Source of the DNA: Atrina japonica
Taxonomy: Eukaryota > Mollusca > Bivalvia > Pterioida > Pinnidae
NCBI GenBank assembly: GCA_030159075.1
Contig: BROG01000543.1
Span: forward strand, 1-64,000
Direction of reading: 5' to 3'
DNA length: 64,000 bases
The notes below the pieces were generated by a model. The model saw nothing but the letters and a program-made list of their open reading frames with translations. It was not told the DNA's origin and did no database searches. Both the position numbers and the translations under genes were made by a program. Within the stretch, counting starts at the first letter, position 1, and each line of letters begins with the position of its first letter. Positions 31,873-44,189 of this stretch are shown one piece after another.

Positions 31873-32424
31873 CATCAAAATTATCAGTATCGAAAGAATA
31901 TTAAAACGCCCTAAATAAATTTAGTTACGGTAATAATCTATTATATTTTTTTTCTTATTTCCTGCGTTCATATATACTCTGCATCTGAGCTGTGAACAAA
32001 TTTACCTGATAAGCAGAGTCCTGGCCAAATAAACATTCGTTTTATTCACATTTCATTTTTTCATGTAATGCACTCCATCCAATGGTCGGACTGGTATCCA
32101 ATTTTGCTTCTATTAAGCTTGTCGATCGATATTTATCTGTGTCTGGTTTCTGTGCCAAATAAGTTAGTTTAAGAGTCTTACCACGTATTCCCGACATTTC
32201 TTCAAATTCAACAAAAAATTTAAATTCAGGTTCAGGGAAATCTCGGTCACTCTCGGCTCCACACTTTCGGCCTATATAACACACTCAGTCTTTGTTAAAA
32301 TTGACCTTTACTTTATATGTTGTATCAGAGATATATGTTTACTTTAAAAATACAACACGGGATTATTATTGGAATTATTAATTAGTAGTAGCCTAATCAT
32401 AAAGAGTGATATTGACAATAAATG
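31873..32424. other. No recognisable gene
   Basis: An 80-codon minus-strand frame (32284-32042) has no domain that I recognise. Confidence 0.4.
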
Positions 32425-32500
32425 TCGATATATACATGTATTTCAAATTAAAGGACACCGGCTAGCTTTTTCTTCAGCAGTTTCTTGTTTGCCTGTCCAG
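32425..32500 (-). mobile_element. Small PLE reverse-transcriptase fragment
   Basis: 'caaattaaaggacaccgg' followed by 'ctttttcttcagcagtttct' matches 49757-49808 of the PLE at 49-51 kb, the stretch just after the YIDD box. Confidence 0.65.
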
Positions 32501-32606
32501 TCACCACTTGAAAGATGAAATATAAGGAAATGACAGGGTCAAATCAAGGTGCAAAGATGAAGTTCTGGACAGTCGAATAATTTTCGTTGCTATTTTAATA
32601 GCTATT

Positions 32607-32690
32607 TGATAGCTATTTCTCGATTCCGGTTATAGTTTTCAGATACAGGTTTGGGAAACGTCACACCGCTTACTTTTATTGACTCATAGC
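32607..32690 (+). repeat. Dispersed direct repeat, left copy
   Basis: About 80 bases around 'tagctatttctcgattccgg' and 'ttttcagatacaggtttggg' recur at 33433-33510 in the same orientation, 825 bases apart. The interval has no gene that I can recognise. Confidence 0.85.
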
Positions 32691-33432
32691 AGACATGTAT
32701 ATGTATTACACAGCTGTATACACGCATTTCCGCAATGTTGTAGATAGCCAGAAAATATGTACGACTGTTTCTTGCCAGTCATCATGTTCAAATTCATACG
32801 AAAAATAGTTTTTCTATAAGACGAATTATCGTTTTTCAACAGACCTAAAGATGTCAAACCGTATTCTAAGTTAAACTGTTCTTAAACTAAGCCTGTGCAT
32901 TCTTCTGACTGTTATTATCGACTACAATAAAAACCACATCTAGGTTTGTAGCATTTCTCTTGAGGAAAATATTTTCCTTTTACTTGATGTTCTAATCTAG
33001 TATGGGGATGCAGATAAGGACTTTTATCACAAGTGTATATGGAAAATTTTCTGAATTGCAAATTCTCTTTAAAATTTAACCGACATTCAATGACTCGATT
33101 AATGGTATGTGTGAAAGATTGTCAAACTTTACTTCCGATCTTCACGTGATAATACTTTAACAGAAAAAGCATTTTTTCAGGCAGGTTTCGGGGTGTAATT
33201 TTTCCCTTCTTAACGATCTATTGCAGAAAAAAGTATTGTTTTGGTCTTACCATAAAGAAAATGTGAATAATATGAAAGTGTTGTTTCATATTGCATTTGT
33301 AAATACAGATTCAGCTAACAACTTACACAAAATGCTCCAAGTGTTTTTTCAGTAAAAAATCAATCTGGTTTGAATTAAAACATATTAAACATATTAGATT
33401 GTTATTCACAAGTAAAGTAATAAAATTAAGAT

Positions 33433-33510
33433 TTAATAGCTATTTCTCGATTCCGGTTTATAGTTTTCAGATACAGGTTTGGGATACGTCATACCGATTA
33501 CTTTAATGTA
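33433..33510 (+). repeat. Dispersed direct repeat, right copy
   Basis: Second copy of the repeat at 32607; the pair could be ends of a small non-autonomous element or an old local duplication. Confidence 0.85.
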
Positions 33511-33649
33511 AAGTTTAGTAATTAAAAACTTGATAAGACATGTTCAGAAAAATATCAGACTACAATAGCTTCACATGCACGTTTATTATATCCTTTAAAC
33601 TTTCGAAGATATCCAAATAATCAATTTCATGCGATGTGATGATTGCTAT

Positions 33650-34075
33650 TTCGATAATTGAATGATGAAGAAGGATTGGTGATCGGATGAACTAATGATC
33701 GAATGATGATGATGAGCTACTGATAATCGAATGATGATGGACTGATAATCGAACGATGAACAACTAATAACCGAACGATAGAACAACTAATAATCGAATG
33801 ATTAACAACTAATAATCGAATGACTAACAACTAATAATCGAATGAACAATTGATAATTGAATGATGATGAACACCTGATAATTGAATTATGATGAATAAC
33901 TGGTCATCCAATTATGATGAACAACTGATATCCAAATTATGATGATGAAAAACTGATAATTGAATGATGAATAATAACTGATAATCGAATGATAATGAAC
34001 AACTTATTTTTAAATTATGATGAACAACTCGAATGATTATGAACTACTAATAATCTATTGATGATGAACAACAAA
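33650..34075 (+). repeat. Degenerate minisatellite, 'ctgataatcgaatgatga'
   Basis: Words such as 'aactaataatcgaatga' and 'gatgatgaac' repeat every 20-30 bases with many indels. Confidence 0.85.
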
Positions 34076-34240
34076 CTCGTACCCTAGTCAACTCGTACAC
34101 AAGTCAACTCGTTCCCAAGAAGTCAAGTCGTACCCAATTCGGAGACGTCAACTCGTACCAAACATTGTTCAACTCTTATCCAAGAAAATAACTGAGAAAA
34201 CCAAGTCGAACCCAAAATTGGTCAACTCATATCCAAAACA
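34076..34240 (+). repeat. Minisatellite, 'gtcaactcgtacccaa'
   Basis: About eight imperfect copies of a 16-19-base unit, directly after the previous array. The next 230 bases hold no feature. Confidence 0.85.
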
Positions 34241-34469
34241 ATTCGTGATATAAACATAAGTTTTCTGACCGAGCAAAATTATGCATTAAATTTTGGACAA
34301 TTTAGTACTTATATCTTAATTAAGAATTTGACAATTTGGACATTTATCTTTATCTTTATCACTTAAAGGGACTATGAAAACGCGTTATCCCTGTGTACAT
34401 ATTAGTGATCCAGATTATCAAAAGTAGTTGTAACTGAACTGGATACATCATTTCTACATGACCAAATAA

Positions 34470-35870
34470 AATAATGTTTATGTACCAGCAGACAAAGCCT
34501 CAAATAATATATCAAAAGTAAAAAATTGTTTCATTATTTGTTAAGGCACATTGCTAGTATAATAGTTTATTAGAAGAACTTGGGTTTAATACGAATTCAG
34601 TGAAATCCTGCATACACACAGGAGAGTTCACTTTCAAAGGATGAGATCTACTTCGGATTTGTAAATCACATGTCATTGTTTTACGCTCATTTTTTGATAA
34701 TACCTAAAACAACGAATACCGCCGATTTTGAGCAATACCATATTTATATTGGATAAAAACTCCCACTTAGTGAAACAGAAAGTCGCAAAGATACTAACAG
34801 CAGGATCCAGGGCAAATGTTCATATTCGAGATTAATAAAACCTTTATCTGAAAAAATTACTCCTTACAACAAGAATTATTGACAGCATACCCCATGGATA
34901 TAACGAAAACAACAATACTGTACATGGTGTTTGCTTATTCCAAAAAGCGGCGTAAATCATGATGTGGATACTGAAAACAATTGGGTCTTCATCTCACAGC
35001 AAACAGCTTTTAGATAAACTTTTTTGAAGGCACACAACAGAATTGAACTCTCGAATTCACAGTATCAAAACACGTCTTTTCCTTATTACTTCTCTACTCT
35101 GTTATCACAACTGTGTTCCACCACATTAAAAAAACGCCTTGCGTTTCATAAAAGAATCGCATCCAAGACAATTTTTTGCAGCATCATAGACAACTGTTTT
35201 TTTCACTAAAGGTGTTGTAAATACCCAAAAAATTTTAAATATCTAAGTGACTGGCTATCAGTTTAGGATACGATGATTATTTTGTCCAACAACACTCTGA
35301 TTCTATTCGAAACATGAAAATACATCCAGAAAGTTGATATATTAAAAACCAATGCTGACAAATTTCTAATGTAAGGCAATATATTTGTAATGTTTCAACA
35401 AACTGTGGGCATTCCTATGATTTCGGCTTTCTCATCGTACATTTTCCACATTTAAGTAGTACAAGCAGGATCCCTCTACCAAAGTCACCCGCATATGGAG
35501 TTTATATTTCACAAATGATCCGATATGCCAAACAGCTTTTAGAAAATTCAACAACTTTTCTATGAACATTTTATATACAAATGTAAACTACTGTTTTTTT
35601 CACTAAACTGACAAATTACTGACACAGGGATACTCGAAAACCGCGAATTTCTTTGCAATATATTTTGTCGACGTTCCGCAGATTTTACGGTCGGTATAAT
35701 AATCACTTGATTGCGATTTTTATTCAGATGTAAACTACTTTCAGTATCGGTTGTGTTTGGTCAACACGTCAAAAGTGCTGTTTATTCTGTAATCAGTATC
35801 GGTTGTGGGTACACGTGATTTTGAAGATTCTCGTTTTAAGCAAAAAATAACATTTGGATTTTGCAGAGGC
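34470..35870 (+). pseudogene. Mosaic PLE copy with internal templated insertions
   Basis: Plus-strand PLE remnants run from about 34480 ('ccagcagacaaagcctcaaa') through the RT N-terminal region (34900-35210) to the C-terminal end (35420-35700: 'cacatttaagtagtac', 'cgcatatggagtttatattt'). Relative to other copies, the C-terminal end is interrupted by short inserts at about 35460, 35528 and 35595 that match sequence from 34800, 35003 and 35196 of the same copy. Minus-strand PLE words appear at 35745-35850. It has no intact frame. Confidence 0.7.
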
Positions 35871-36517
35871 TTTAATATACCCTTTCACCCCTGAATATCT
35901 TAATGGTATGCTCTTTCTATTGTTTATGACCAGTCTACTGTGGTCTGTAGACTTGAAAGGGTTAAAATGCATAATTTTCGCTCACACAAGTTAACTCTCC
36001 ATTGCTCTTCAGACATTAAATAAATACCCTGGCAAGATCTATTTTAGAACAGAAAACCCCTTCACGGATAAAACAAAAAAGACAAAACCAGGATTTAAAT
36101 CAAATTAAGCTTTCGTATTTTAATGAAAAAGAATCAGATGGGTTGGATTGATCAGTAATCAGGGGAAAATATGGCATGACTTTAGCATAGTAATGGGTTG
36201 TATACATACAATTCAACTAGCGTATTAACACAATGCCGTGGGAAGACTTGTCTGATAAATTAATTGATCAACAGGCATTACATTATTCAAAAATTGACAG
36301 GAAACACATGTCAGATTTATTTCAAAGAAATTACTTAATTACCTGAAGTTAATATCAACGGAACGAAAGATGTCGTGACAATAACCAAGATTTACAATAT
36401 TTCTACAGCTAAGTAGTTTTGGGATTGGAGTTGCGAGCTCGGCATTCCCAGACAATCAGTTGCTCAAGTTTTTTTTTTCAATTCAACTACGAACTATCTA
36501 TGACATTTTATACAGAG
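35871..36517. other. No recognisable gene
   Basis: No motif seen. Confidence 0.45.
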
Positions 36518-36521
36518 TTAA

Positions 36522-36862
36522 AGGGGCATTACCTGTGTGTTTTTTTCAACACATTCCCACTTTTTACTACGTAGATTGATATCCAATAACAAAAAAAGAT
36601 TTATACACAGACATAAAATTCCTATATATTTTGTAAAAATTCCTTGAGAAGCCCACGTTTGACATTTTTTTCAATTGCAACTGATAAATTCAGACTTACT
36701 GTTTGTATATGAATATCACACTGGACCTGACCTTATTTTCACAAAATATATAGGAATATAAGAGTCTGTATGCCTATGTATAGCTCATATTTGTTATTGT
36801 ACATCAATTACAAGAAGTAAAAGCAAAAAGAAATAAAATTGGAAAACATAGTTAATGCCCCT
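36522..36862. mobile_element. TTAA-flanked MITE, family 2, copy 2
   Basis: AGGGGCATTACCTGTG at the left, complementary end at the right, TTAA at 36518-36521 and 36863-36866. It aligns with 3603-3938 along its full length, including 'ttttcacaaaatatatagga'. Confidence 0.87.
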
Positions 36863-36866
36863 TTAA

Positions 36867-38280
36867 GCTCGTTTGAGTAATCCTTTGAATCACGTAAAAT
36901 GACGTCATTTTATGTTTCCGTCATCATTTTGGTTTTGTGATTTATTCCTGAGACTTTTTATATAAAGTCATTTTAGCTTCACCAATATCTAAACCAAAAT
37001 GTAATGGATTCACATGGTAATCCAAAAACAATTTCTCATATATTTGCCTTTCCTGTACAAAGGTTTTGTGGCCTATTTTCACATGAATTTCAGTGTAAAT
37101 AATATTGTGGATCCAACATGTAGACTTTCTTGACGGTTCATGATAACAAGTCATTTAAAGAAAGTGGATTTCGTCATATTTATACACCAACTAAACAGAA
37201 ACATATCCTGAATAAAACCTTTTCAACCGCCTTGTCAGTGAAACTAGCATTGTATATTTTCAAATGATAAAACTGGATCAACATCATTTATCTTTAATTT
37301 ACACAAAATGTTCACTAACTGTATTTCAAATCGGTTTTGTGACATAATATGCTTGCATATTCCTTACTGTTTTATCAATAAATATTGTTTGATCAAACTA
37401 TTTTTAAGAAATAGAAATAAAGACATGCAATAGATGCATTTTCCGTTATATTTACTATAGTTTTTATTTCCATTTACAAAAATCCTCTTAATTTGTAAAT
37501 TTTTTTATTATTTTGTGTTTATTTATGGCAATGGAGAGGTATCCTTTCTTTCAATAGTGTTAAATTCGGCTTCATTACATGATTTACTTGTCATTTCATG
37601 CTTTTACCTACAGAAAATATATGAAAAGTCTTTTTGTTAAAAAAGTGTTCGTTCGTACAGTTTTTATACCTTCATACCTTGATTTTCATTTTGAAGACTT
37701 TTAAAATTAAAAATAAAATTTCCAAAGAATTAGAAATATGATTGGTGTGACCTTAGTGTCTCTTGTCAAACTTATTTCAAGAGCATGTTAAACGAGAAGC
37801 TTTAGTCTGTCTTGAGTATATCATCAGGTCAGTGTACATGTATGTTCATTGGAAAATGTTAATATTATTTCTAAAAATCAAACTATAGCTCTTATTTTGG
37901 ACATTTTGTATTTCTCCGTGTAAATATCTCTCAAAATGATAACAATAGTAAATTCTGTAAGGAATTCTATCCTTTGTTCAAAATTAGCTGAAGTTAATAA
38001 GTTAGGTAAATAATGACACCTTCACCGGCCAAGAGTAATCCATGTCCATTTAGTTTACAAATAACTTTACGTAAGAAAAATCAATTAAGAAGTCTTTTGA
38101 AGCCACATCCTATCAATTAGTATCTGGGTCTTCGGATTAACAAACCCACGCTATACATTTTTTTGTATAAGAGGTCCACGACAGGAAAATGTGTATATTT
38201 TCTCTATTAGAATATCCTTAGAATACCCGAGTAAATGAATGATAATTATTATGATCCCCTCAGAGATCCCTACCTTAACC
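36867..38280. other. No recognisable gene
   Basis: A 70-codon minus-strand frame (37154-36942) has no recognised domain. AT-rich. Confidence 0.45.
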
Positions 38281-38283
38281 ACG

Positions 38284-38332
38284 CGGAGTTCCAGAACAAG
38301 TACCCAGCGCGTCACTTCTTGCTGGAACTCCG
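38284..38332. other. Strong hairpin
   Basis: A perfect 11-base inverted repeat (cggagttccag / ctggaactccg) encloses 27 bases, inside which 'caag' and 'cttg' can pair further. The GC-rich hairpin stands out in AT-rich DNA. It could be the centre of a small foldback element or a structured RNA. Confidence 0.6.
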
Positions 38333-38745
38333 AAAATAAAGGTTATACTTAATATAACTCTTGGTTATATTTTACAGATTTTGAATTACCGCACCGGGTC
38401 ACATCCTGCACCTTGTGTAAGCGACACTCTCACACGTTTGCACAAAATATCCGACAAACACCATAAATGACCCCCGTGATAAGTATATCATTATTATCAT
38501 TACAGGTACAATTACAATTGCAGTTTACAGGTGCTCTAAGATAATTGTCAGGTAAAACGGTCAAATGTTATTTTACATTATTGATTATAACTTGAACATA
38601 ACTTAATCGATTAAAAACAACATAAATATTCTGGAAATTTTATTATTGGTTTTGTTATATATAGAAAAGACCTGGTGTTATAATTGTGAGAGAAGCAATG
38701 TAACGCCAATGAAATAAATGATTATATTCAACTGAATGATAACCA

Positions 38746-38747
<2 letters not shown>

Positions 38748-38829
<82 letters not shown>
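38748..38829. repeat. (TA)n microsatellite
   Basis: About 40 TA units, directly abutting the truncated 5' end of the LINE reverse transcriptase. Confidence 0.97.
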
Positions 38830-38831
<2 letters not shown>

Positions 38832-39565
38832 TCGCAAATAGATTAAAACTTTTTAAAAACCTTTTATTAAGTAAGGACCAATCAGGATTTGTTCCAGGCC
38901 GTTTTATGGGGGACTGTACTAGACCTATTTATGACGTAATGCAATATACTGAAGAAAATAATATATCAGGATTGTTTTTACTTATAGATTTTGAGAAAGC
39001 ATTTGATACAAAATCATGGAATTTCATAAATAGTATGCCAGATTTTTTTTTTCAATTTGGGCCATCCATTAAAAATTGGTTAAAGTTATTTAAAAACGAT
39101 ATAACAGCTTTGGTTAATCAAGGAGGTAATTTGTCTTAAATACTCAAATTAGAACGCGGCTGTAGACAAGGTGACCCTGTATCTCCATATTTTTTCATCC
39201 TTTGTGCCGAAATACTTTCAATTAAAATTAAGAAAATTAAAGGATTATTTATAAATAATTCTGAATTTATTATGTCTCAATTTGTTGATGACACTACAAG
39301 TGTATTGGATAGATCTGAAACATCTCTAAAAGAAGTTCTCAAAGAAATAACAGAATTCGGCAAGTTTTCAGGTTTAAGAATTGATATAGATAAAATACAA
39401 AATACATGGATTGGAGCAAATAAATTCAGTCAAAATATTTTATGTAATAACTAGAATTTAAAATGGGGAAATAATAAATTTTCCTTATTGGGTATAGAAT
39501 ATGATGTTGATTTACATGATATGATAAAACTTAATTTTGATAAGAAGATTGCTAAAATAAAAATA
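38828..39565 (+). pseudogene. L1/Tx1-like LINE reverse transcriptase, 5'-truncated
   Basis: The frame 38828-39139 has KDQSGFVPGRFMGDCTR (16-32) and LFLLIDFEKAFDTKSW (49-64), RT motif A with its Asp. After a frame break at 39140 the next frame has RGCRQGDPVSPYFFILCAEI (motif B; about 39153-39212) and then SQFVDDTTSVLD (motif C, normally QYADDT; about 39270), followed by an FGKFSGLRIDIDK stretch and WIGANKFS. Sequence decays after about 39560. The order is that of L1/Tx1-like LINEs. No endonuclease is attached; the left edge ends in the TA microsatellite. Confidence 0.88.
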
Positions 39566-39699
39566 ATTATAAACAAATGGAAAAAAAAAATCTTTCATTA
39601 TTTCTGGATATTTTATGTGTTTAAAAGTCAATTAAAATGATACTTTGGGGATAACCTATTGCATGAGCTGCTTCCCCCTTTCTGTAATCTAGGATTGAT

Positions 39700-39790
39700 C
39701 AAATCTAGTCATGTAGTTTTAATATCAATAACAAGCAATATTCTTTCAATTTTACTCCTTGTAATATGACTATATTAGTTATGCACTCCT
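39700..39790 (+). repeat. Dispersed repeat shared with 48805-48870
   Basis: 'atattctttcaattttactc' and 'tatgactata' occur at both places in the same orientation. The rest of 39565-40204 has no recognisable feature. Confidence 0.7.
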
Positions 39791-40204
39791 AACACAGAAG
39801 TACGGTGGGCGTTTTGGGGATGAAGACTCATTTATATTAATTTGTGACAATGATTTGGCAATATTATTTAATATTATTTTTTCTGATATAGATAAGTCTT
39901 CATTCCATAAACACCTTTTTTTTTAGTTGCATCAGATGTACATTTTTATCTCTATTAATCGATTACGAGAGTTGGTTGAAATTTCCAACTTCTAACAATG
40001 AAGGGGGATTTAGTGCTAATATTTATGTGTTCGAAAATACCAGTATTTTCTTTATTATAACCACGAACTGAGCTTACTGGATCGTTTTGCGTGAGCCCAT
40101 TAACGTTGACATATAAGTAGTTTCTGTATTAAATTATTAATGGGGTCTGATTTCTTATTCAAAATATCCCGATATTTGAAGCTGAACTAGGATCATAAAA
40201 AGCA

Positions 40205-40770
40205 GTTTTTAACAACCATTGTTTGTCAAATTTGGTGTTTTGGGATAAAAAAGAATTCTATGAAAAAGTACTAAACTTTAAGCCACTTATAACCCATGTT
40301 TTTACCAATTTGTGTTTTGGAGGATATGTTTTTCAGAAAGTCTATCAAAAATGATACAAATTGAGCTTTTTTAGCACTTTAGCCATTTAGGAGTTTTGTG
40401 ATAAAAACCATAGAAAATTAACAGAAATCGCTGAAAACTGGAAAATCTCAATTAATCTTTCAGTTTGCAATGGAAGTAATGATTGTTTGGTAAATATCTT
40501 AAATGATAAGTATTGACCCACTGAACAACCATTGTGTATCACATTTGGTGTTTTGGGGTAAAAAAATCATTTTTTAAACAGAAATTTGTGAAAAAAGCAG
40601 TAGACTTTTGGCCACTTATAATCCAGCCTTTACCAGCATGCTTTTGGAGGGCATAATTTTCAGAAAGCCTATAAAAAAATGCTACACATTGAGCTTTGTT
40701 AGCACTCTGGCTACTTTCGAGATTTTGGGTTTTGGGATTAAACAAAAATAGCTGAAAATTGTGCTTTTAT
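40205..40770 (+). repeat. Two-copy tandem duplication, ~317-base period
   Basis: 'caaccattgt' followed by 'catttggtgttttggg' begins near 40209 and 40526, and the following 230 bases align ('gccacttataa', 'ttttcagaaag', 'attgagctttttagcac'). The copies differ at many positions, so the duplication is old. Confidence 0.82.
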
Positions 40771-41255
40771 TGTAGCATTTTTTATAAGCTTTCAGACAAT
40801 CATAACCCTTGGGGGACAGGGGTTATTGGTGACTCAAAGACTATGTACTTTTCAACGAAAATAAACATCTTTGCCTTGATTGAAGCTTTCTGCAATGTAC
40901 AATCAGCAACAAACAGAGAATGAATATTTCATCCATAATAAATCCAAAATTTATTCCATAACACTAAATATAAAGCACCGTCCAAAACAAAAACAAAGCG
41001 ATCTGCTTCACACTGTCATTCGACCACTGAGCAATTATTTCAACTTCCGGTTTTTCAGAACATTTCTCTGTTTACCAGAAGAAGAAACAGGGATTGAAAT
41101 CACATTCCGGTAGAATTATTGTGACATTCGACATTTTCTTTAGAAACAGAAGAAATATATATATTTTTTTCAAAAATATCGTATTAACGGAATTACATCG
41201 AAAATTTCTAAATTTACATCGGTGAAAGATGTGACATTCCATATAATAAATCCTT

Positions 41256-41503
41256 TCACGATATCTGCGTTCCTACTAATCTCACCTGCGCACTTACTAC
41301 TAGTACTTTCGAGTGGTAACAAGAAGTTTCGTACTCAACACAAATCATACCCAATGAAATTTAAATCATACACAGGAAACAATTAATCTTTAATTGGGTA
41401 TTGATTGTCATGGGTATGAAATGTATTGAGCACGAAACTTCTTGATACCACTCGGAAGTGCTTGTGAAATTTTTAGGAAAGCAGTTATCGTGAAAGGGTC
41501 TAT
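41256..41503. mobile_element. Foldback element with ~100-base arms
   Basis: 'cctttcacgata', 'gagtggtaacaagaagtttc', 'gtactcaa' and 'catacccaa' on the left are mirrored on the right as 'gggtatga', 'ttgagcacgaaacttcttga', 'taccactcgg' and 'tatcgtgaaagg'. The central loop is short. Non-coding; probably a foldback MITE. Flanks 40771-41255 and 41504-42174 show no gene. Confidence 0.78.
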
Positions 41504-42174
41504 ATTCCTTACTTACCCTCGGATATGACCGACTGTCAATCTAAAGAGCAGTAGGCGTTTTCCTTATATGTCAAATCAATCATCAAGAATATCAGGAATA
41601 CGTAATGGAGTTATGATGATATGTACAGGAAAGTGAGTACCGGTGCCTGGAATTCACGTCTCAAATAGTTGCAATTGTGTTGTTACACAACTTTATGCCG
41701 ACGGGTTAATGAAAATAATAGATCGGCTAAGCAATTGACCATTTTTCCGACGACTGCGACGAGATATATTTAGTTAAACGGATCGATATGTTGCGGTTAA
41801 AATGTGTCGGTGCATTGCCCGTTTTGCTACGGGTACGAAGAAGTCAACTGATTTTATCAAACAGAATAACTTAAATTGGGGACAAAATTTCGGCAAAAAT
41901 AATTATGTATATCTGTTCAACAAGGTTTAATCGAAGCAAAGTAGGCTAATGTAAGGTAATGTAGATCTGTATATGATGTGTTGATTCTATCAAAGGCTAT
42001 TTATCATGGGCAGTTTGTTTTGTTTCCCGATATCTCCGTGACTAGCTAACTAATTAATCAGTATATACAAATGTACCTTTAAAAATACGACGAAAGTATA
42101 TCCGAAAAAAAAACATTAAGTGCGTACAAAAAAGTTTATATCTGAACGTATCTCCCCGAAATGTAACTTTAAGG

Positions 42175-42800
42175 ATATAAAAATCTCAGATATCAAAGTA
42201 TAAATCTTCAGGGTGTCCAGAATACATATACATGTCTGGTGAATATTGGACAAACATGGACCTCTGGAAATCCAAGGACGGGATCAGGTACCATGGAGGA
42301 GTAATCATCATCTGTTAACCGGCCACGGTTCAAATGAAATAAGTGAGGAACACATTCTCGTCACAGTTAATGCAAACGACTCAACAAGCGCTATCGAACA
42401 GGTAACTTAGCATTTCATTTAGTGAAACAGAGTAATTGCAAACAAGGCCATTATACCGATCGTAAAATTTGTGGAACGTTGACATCAAACTCGATTTTCG
42501 ATATCCCTGAAACAATAACTTGTCAGTAAGAAGTTTACCTCTATTTATGAAATTTCCATATGTTGTACATGCACTGATATATTAGATCATATGCGAGATA
42601 TAAACAGTATATGCAGATGACTGTGGGGTATTAATATATACTTAAATGTGGAAATTTTACGATGGAAAAGCCAAAATCGTCGCGTTTGTCGTAAAGCCTG
42701 GTTGTTAATTTCCCGTCTGTGTCGATAATAAGTAAAATGTCCAAGTAGGAAGTGTGTGTTAATTTTTAATTCGTTGGGATATATCGCATTGACAGTCATT
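42175..42800 (-). pseudogene. PLE C-terminal end and 3' tail
   Basis: The tail (42180-42310: 'tcagatatcaaagtataaat', 'aggtaccatggaggag') is followed rightward by the coding end (42350-42800; 'cgtaaaatttgtggaacgtt', 'gtggaaattttacgatggaa', 'gttgggatatatcgcattga'). A (AT)-rich interruption occurs near 42560-42640. The frame is broken. Confidence 0.83.
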
Positions 42801-43395
42801 AATGAAAAGTGTCATTATTAATTGATCAAACCTTTTCTTTATTCATTCTTAAAAGACTTATTTCAAAATCTACGGGAAATTAATATCCATGTTACTCTAA
42901 ATAGACATATCCTAGCAAACAAGTAAATAACGACAAACACCAAATCAACGGAGCTTTTGTTTATGTTATTTACCAAAGATACGGACTTACCTATACGACG
43001 AAAATGACTGTGTCATGCTGTCAATTGTGTATTTACACGCACCTGTTATATTTCAAATTTACAACAGGATAGTTCTACGTCATAGGAACTTTAAACATTT
43101 ATTCTATATGAATAAATATATAAAAATTAATCAAGAGTTGTAATGATTTATACCTATCAACAGGGAAATTATTGTTTACCTCAATAATTATTCATTTAAA
43201 TCAACGGGGTTGGCATTCGCCTCATACGATGATCACTATGAAATACAATAAACAATAATTTCAAAGAAATAAACCAGCTACCTGTCATGATAGGATAGCA
43301 CACGATAGCACACGATAGCACATACCCCAACCAAAACCCAAACCCTATCCTAACAACACTTGTCCTCTTCTGTCCCCGTCACAATAATATATATA

Positions 43396-43591
43396 CAGTG
43401 AAACTTGTACATACCCCCCCCCCCCCCCCCCCCCCCCCCCGTCATCGTCGCAACAAAACAGAGTCTTTATAGGGAGATGGTCTTTATCGAGAGGCTGATT
43501 TGTACACAAATGGTACAATTAGGGACGACAAAAAAGACTTAATGACCAGGTGGTCTTCATACACAGGTGGTCGCTAAAGCAGGGATTACTG
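43396..43591. mobile_element. TA-flanked MITE (family 1), copy 2, with C27 run
   Basis: CAGTGAAACTTGTACATACC start and ATTACTG end with TA flanks. A pure C run (43414-43440, 27 bases) interrupts it; the equivalent place in the copy at 51778 has ordinary sequence. Confidence 0.75.
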
Positions 43592-44189
43592 TAATATAAA
43601 TCAATGATAGATTGACAATTATCATACAAGTATTATACATGATTAGATATCAATGTATTTGATGTACATAATTTTGATTGCATTACTTAATTGCAAGTGA
43701 ACTGAAACCAAGACCCCAACCCTGGCAGAAGTCAGTTGTATTATAATGACTGATCTGCGTAATTAAAATTATCCCAAAAACTAGGATTGGCATTCTGTGT
43801 TGATAAAGGGTATATTATTCACATCGTTCTCACTTACATGTTAGAGTGTTAACGATATTCTGAATGTGTCAATAGTGACAGGACACACGCCTGTCTAAAA
43901 CGTTTTGTGTAGAGGATCACTAATCTATATAATTAAAAACCCATATCTCAATGCTCCAGTTTTCTGATATTTCGCAGTCTATTGAAACCCGCCATGGGGT
44001 ATCATGCGAGATAATCCTGTAGATGTGACATTTTCGACGAATGAAAATGCGGTTTACGCGATCTTGTAAGTTTATCGAATGGTCAAGGTATATTTGAGAT
44101 TGAAAAGTCCGATCACGTGTACATATCATCTGTAAATTGTTCAAAATATAACTACCTTAATCATATTTCCAGTAATTGTCCCTGTACAA

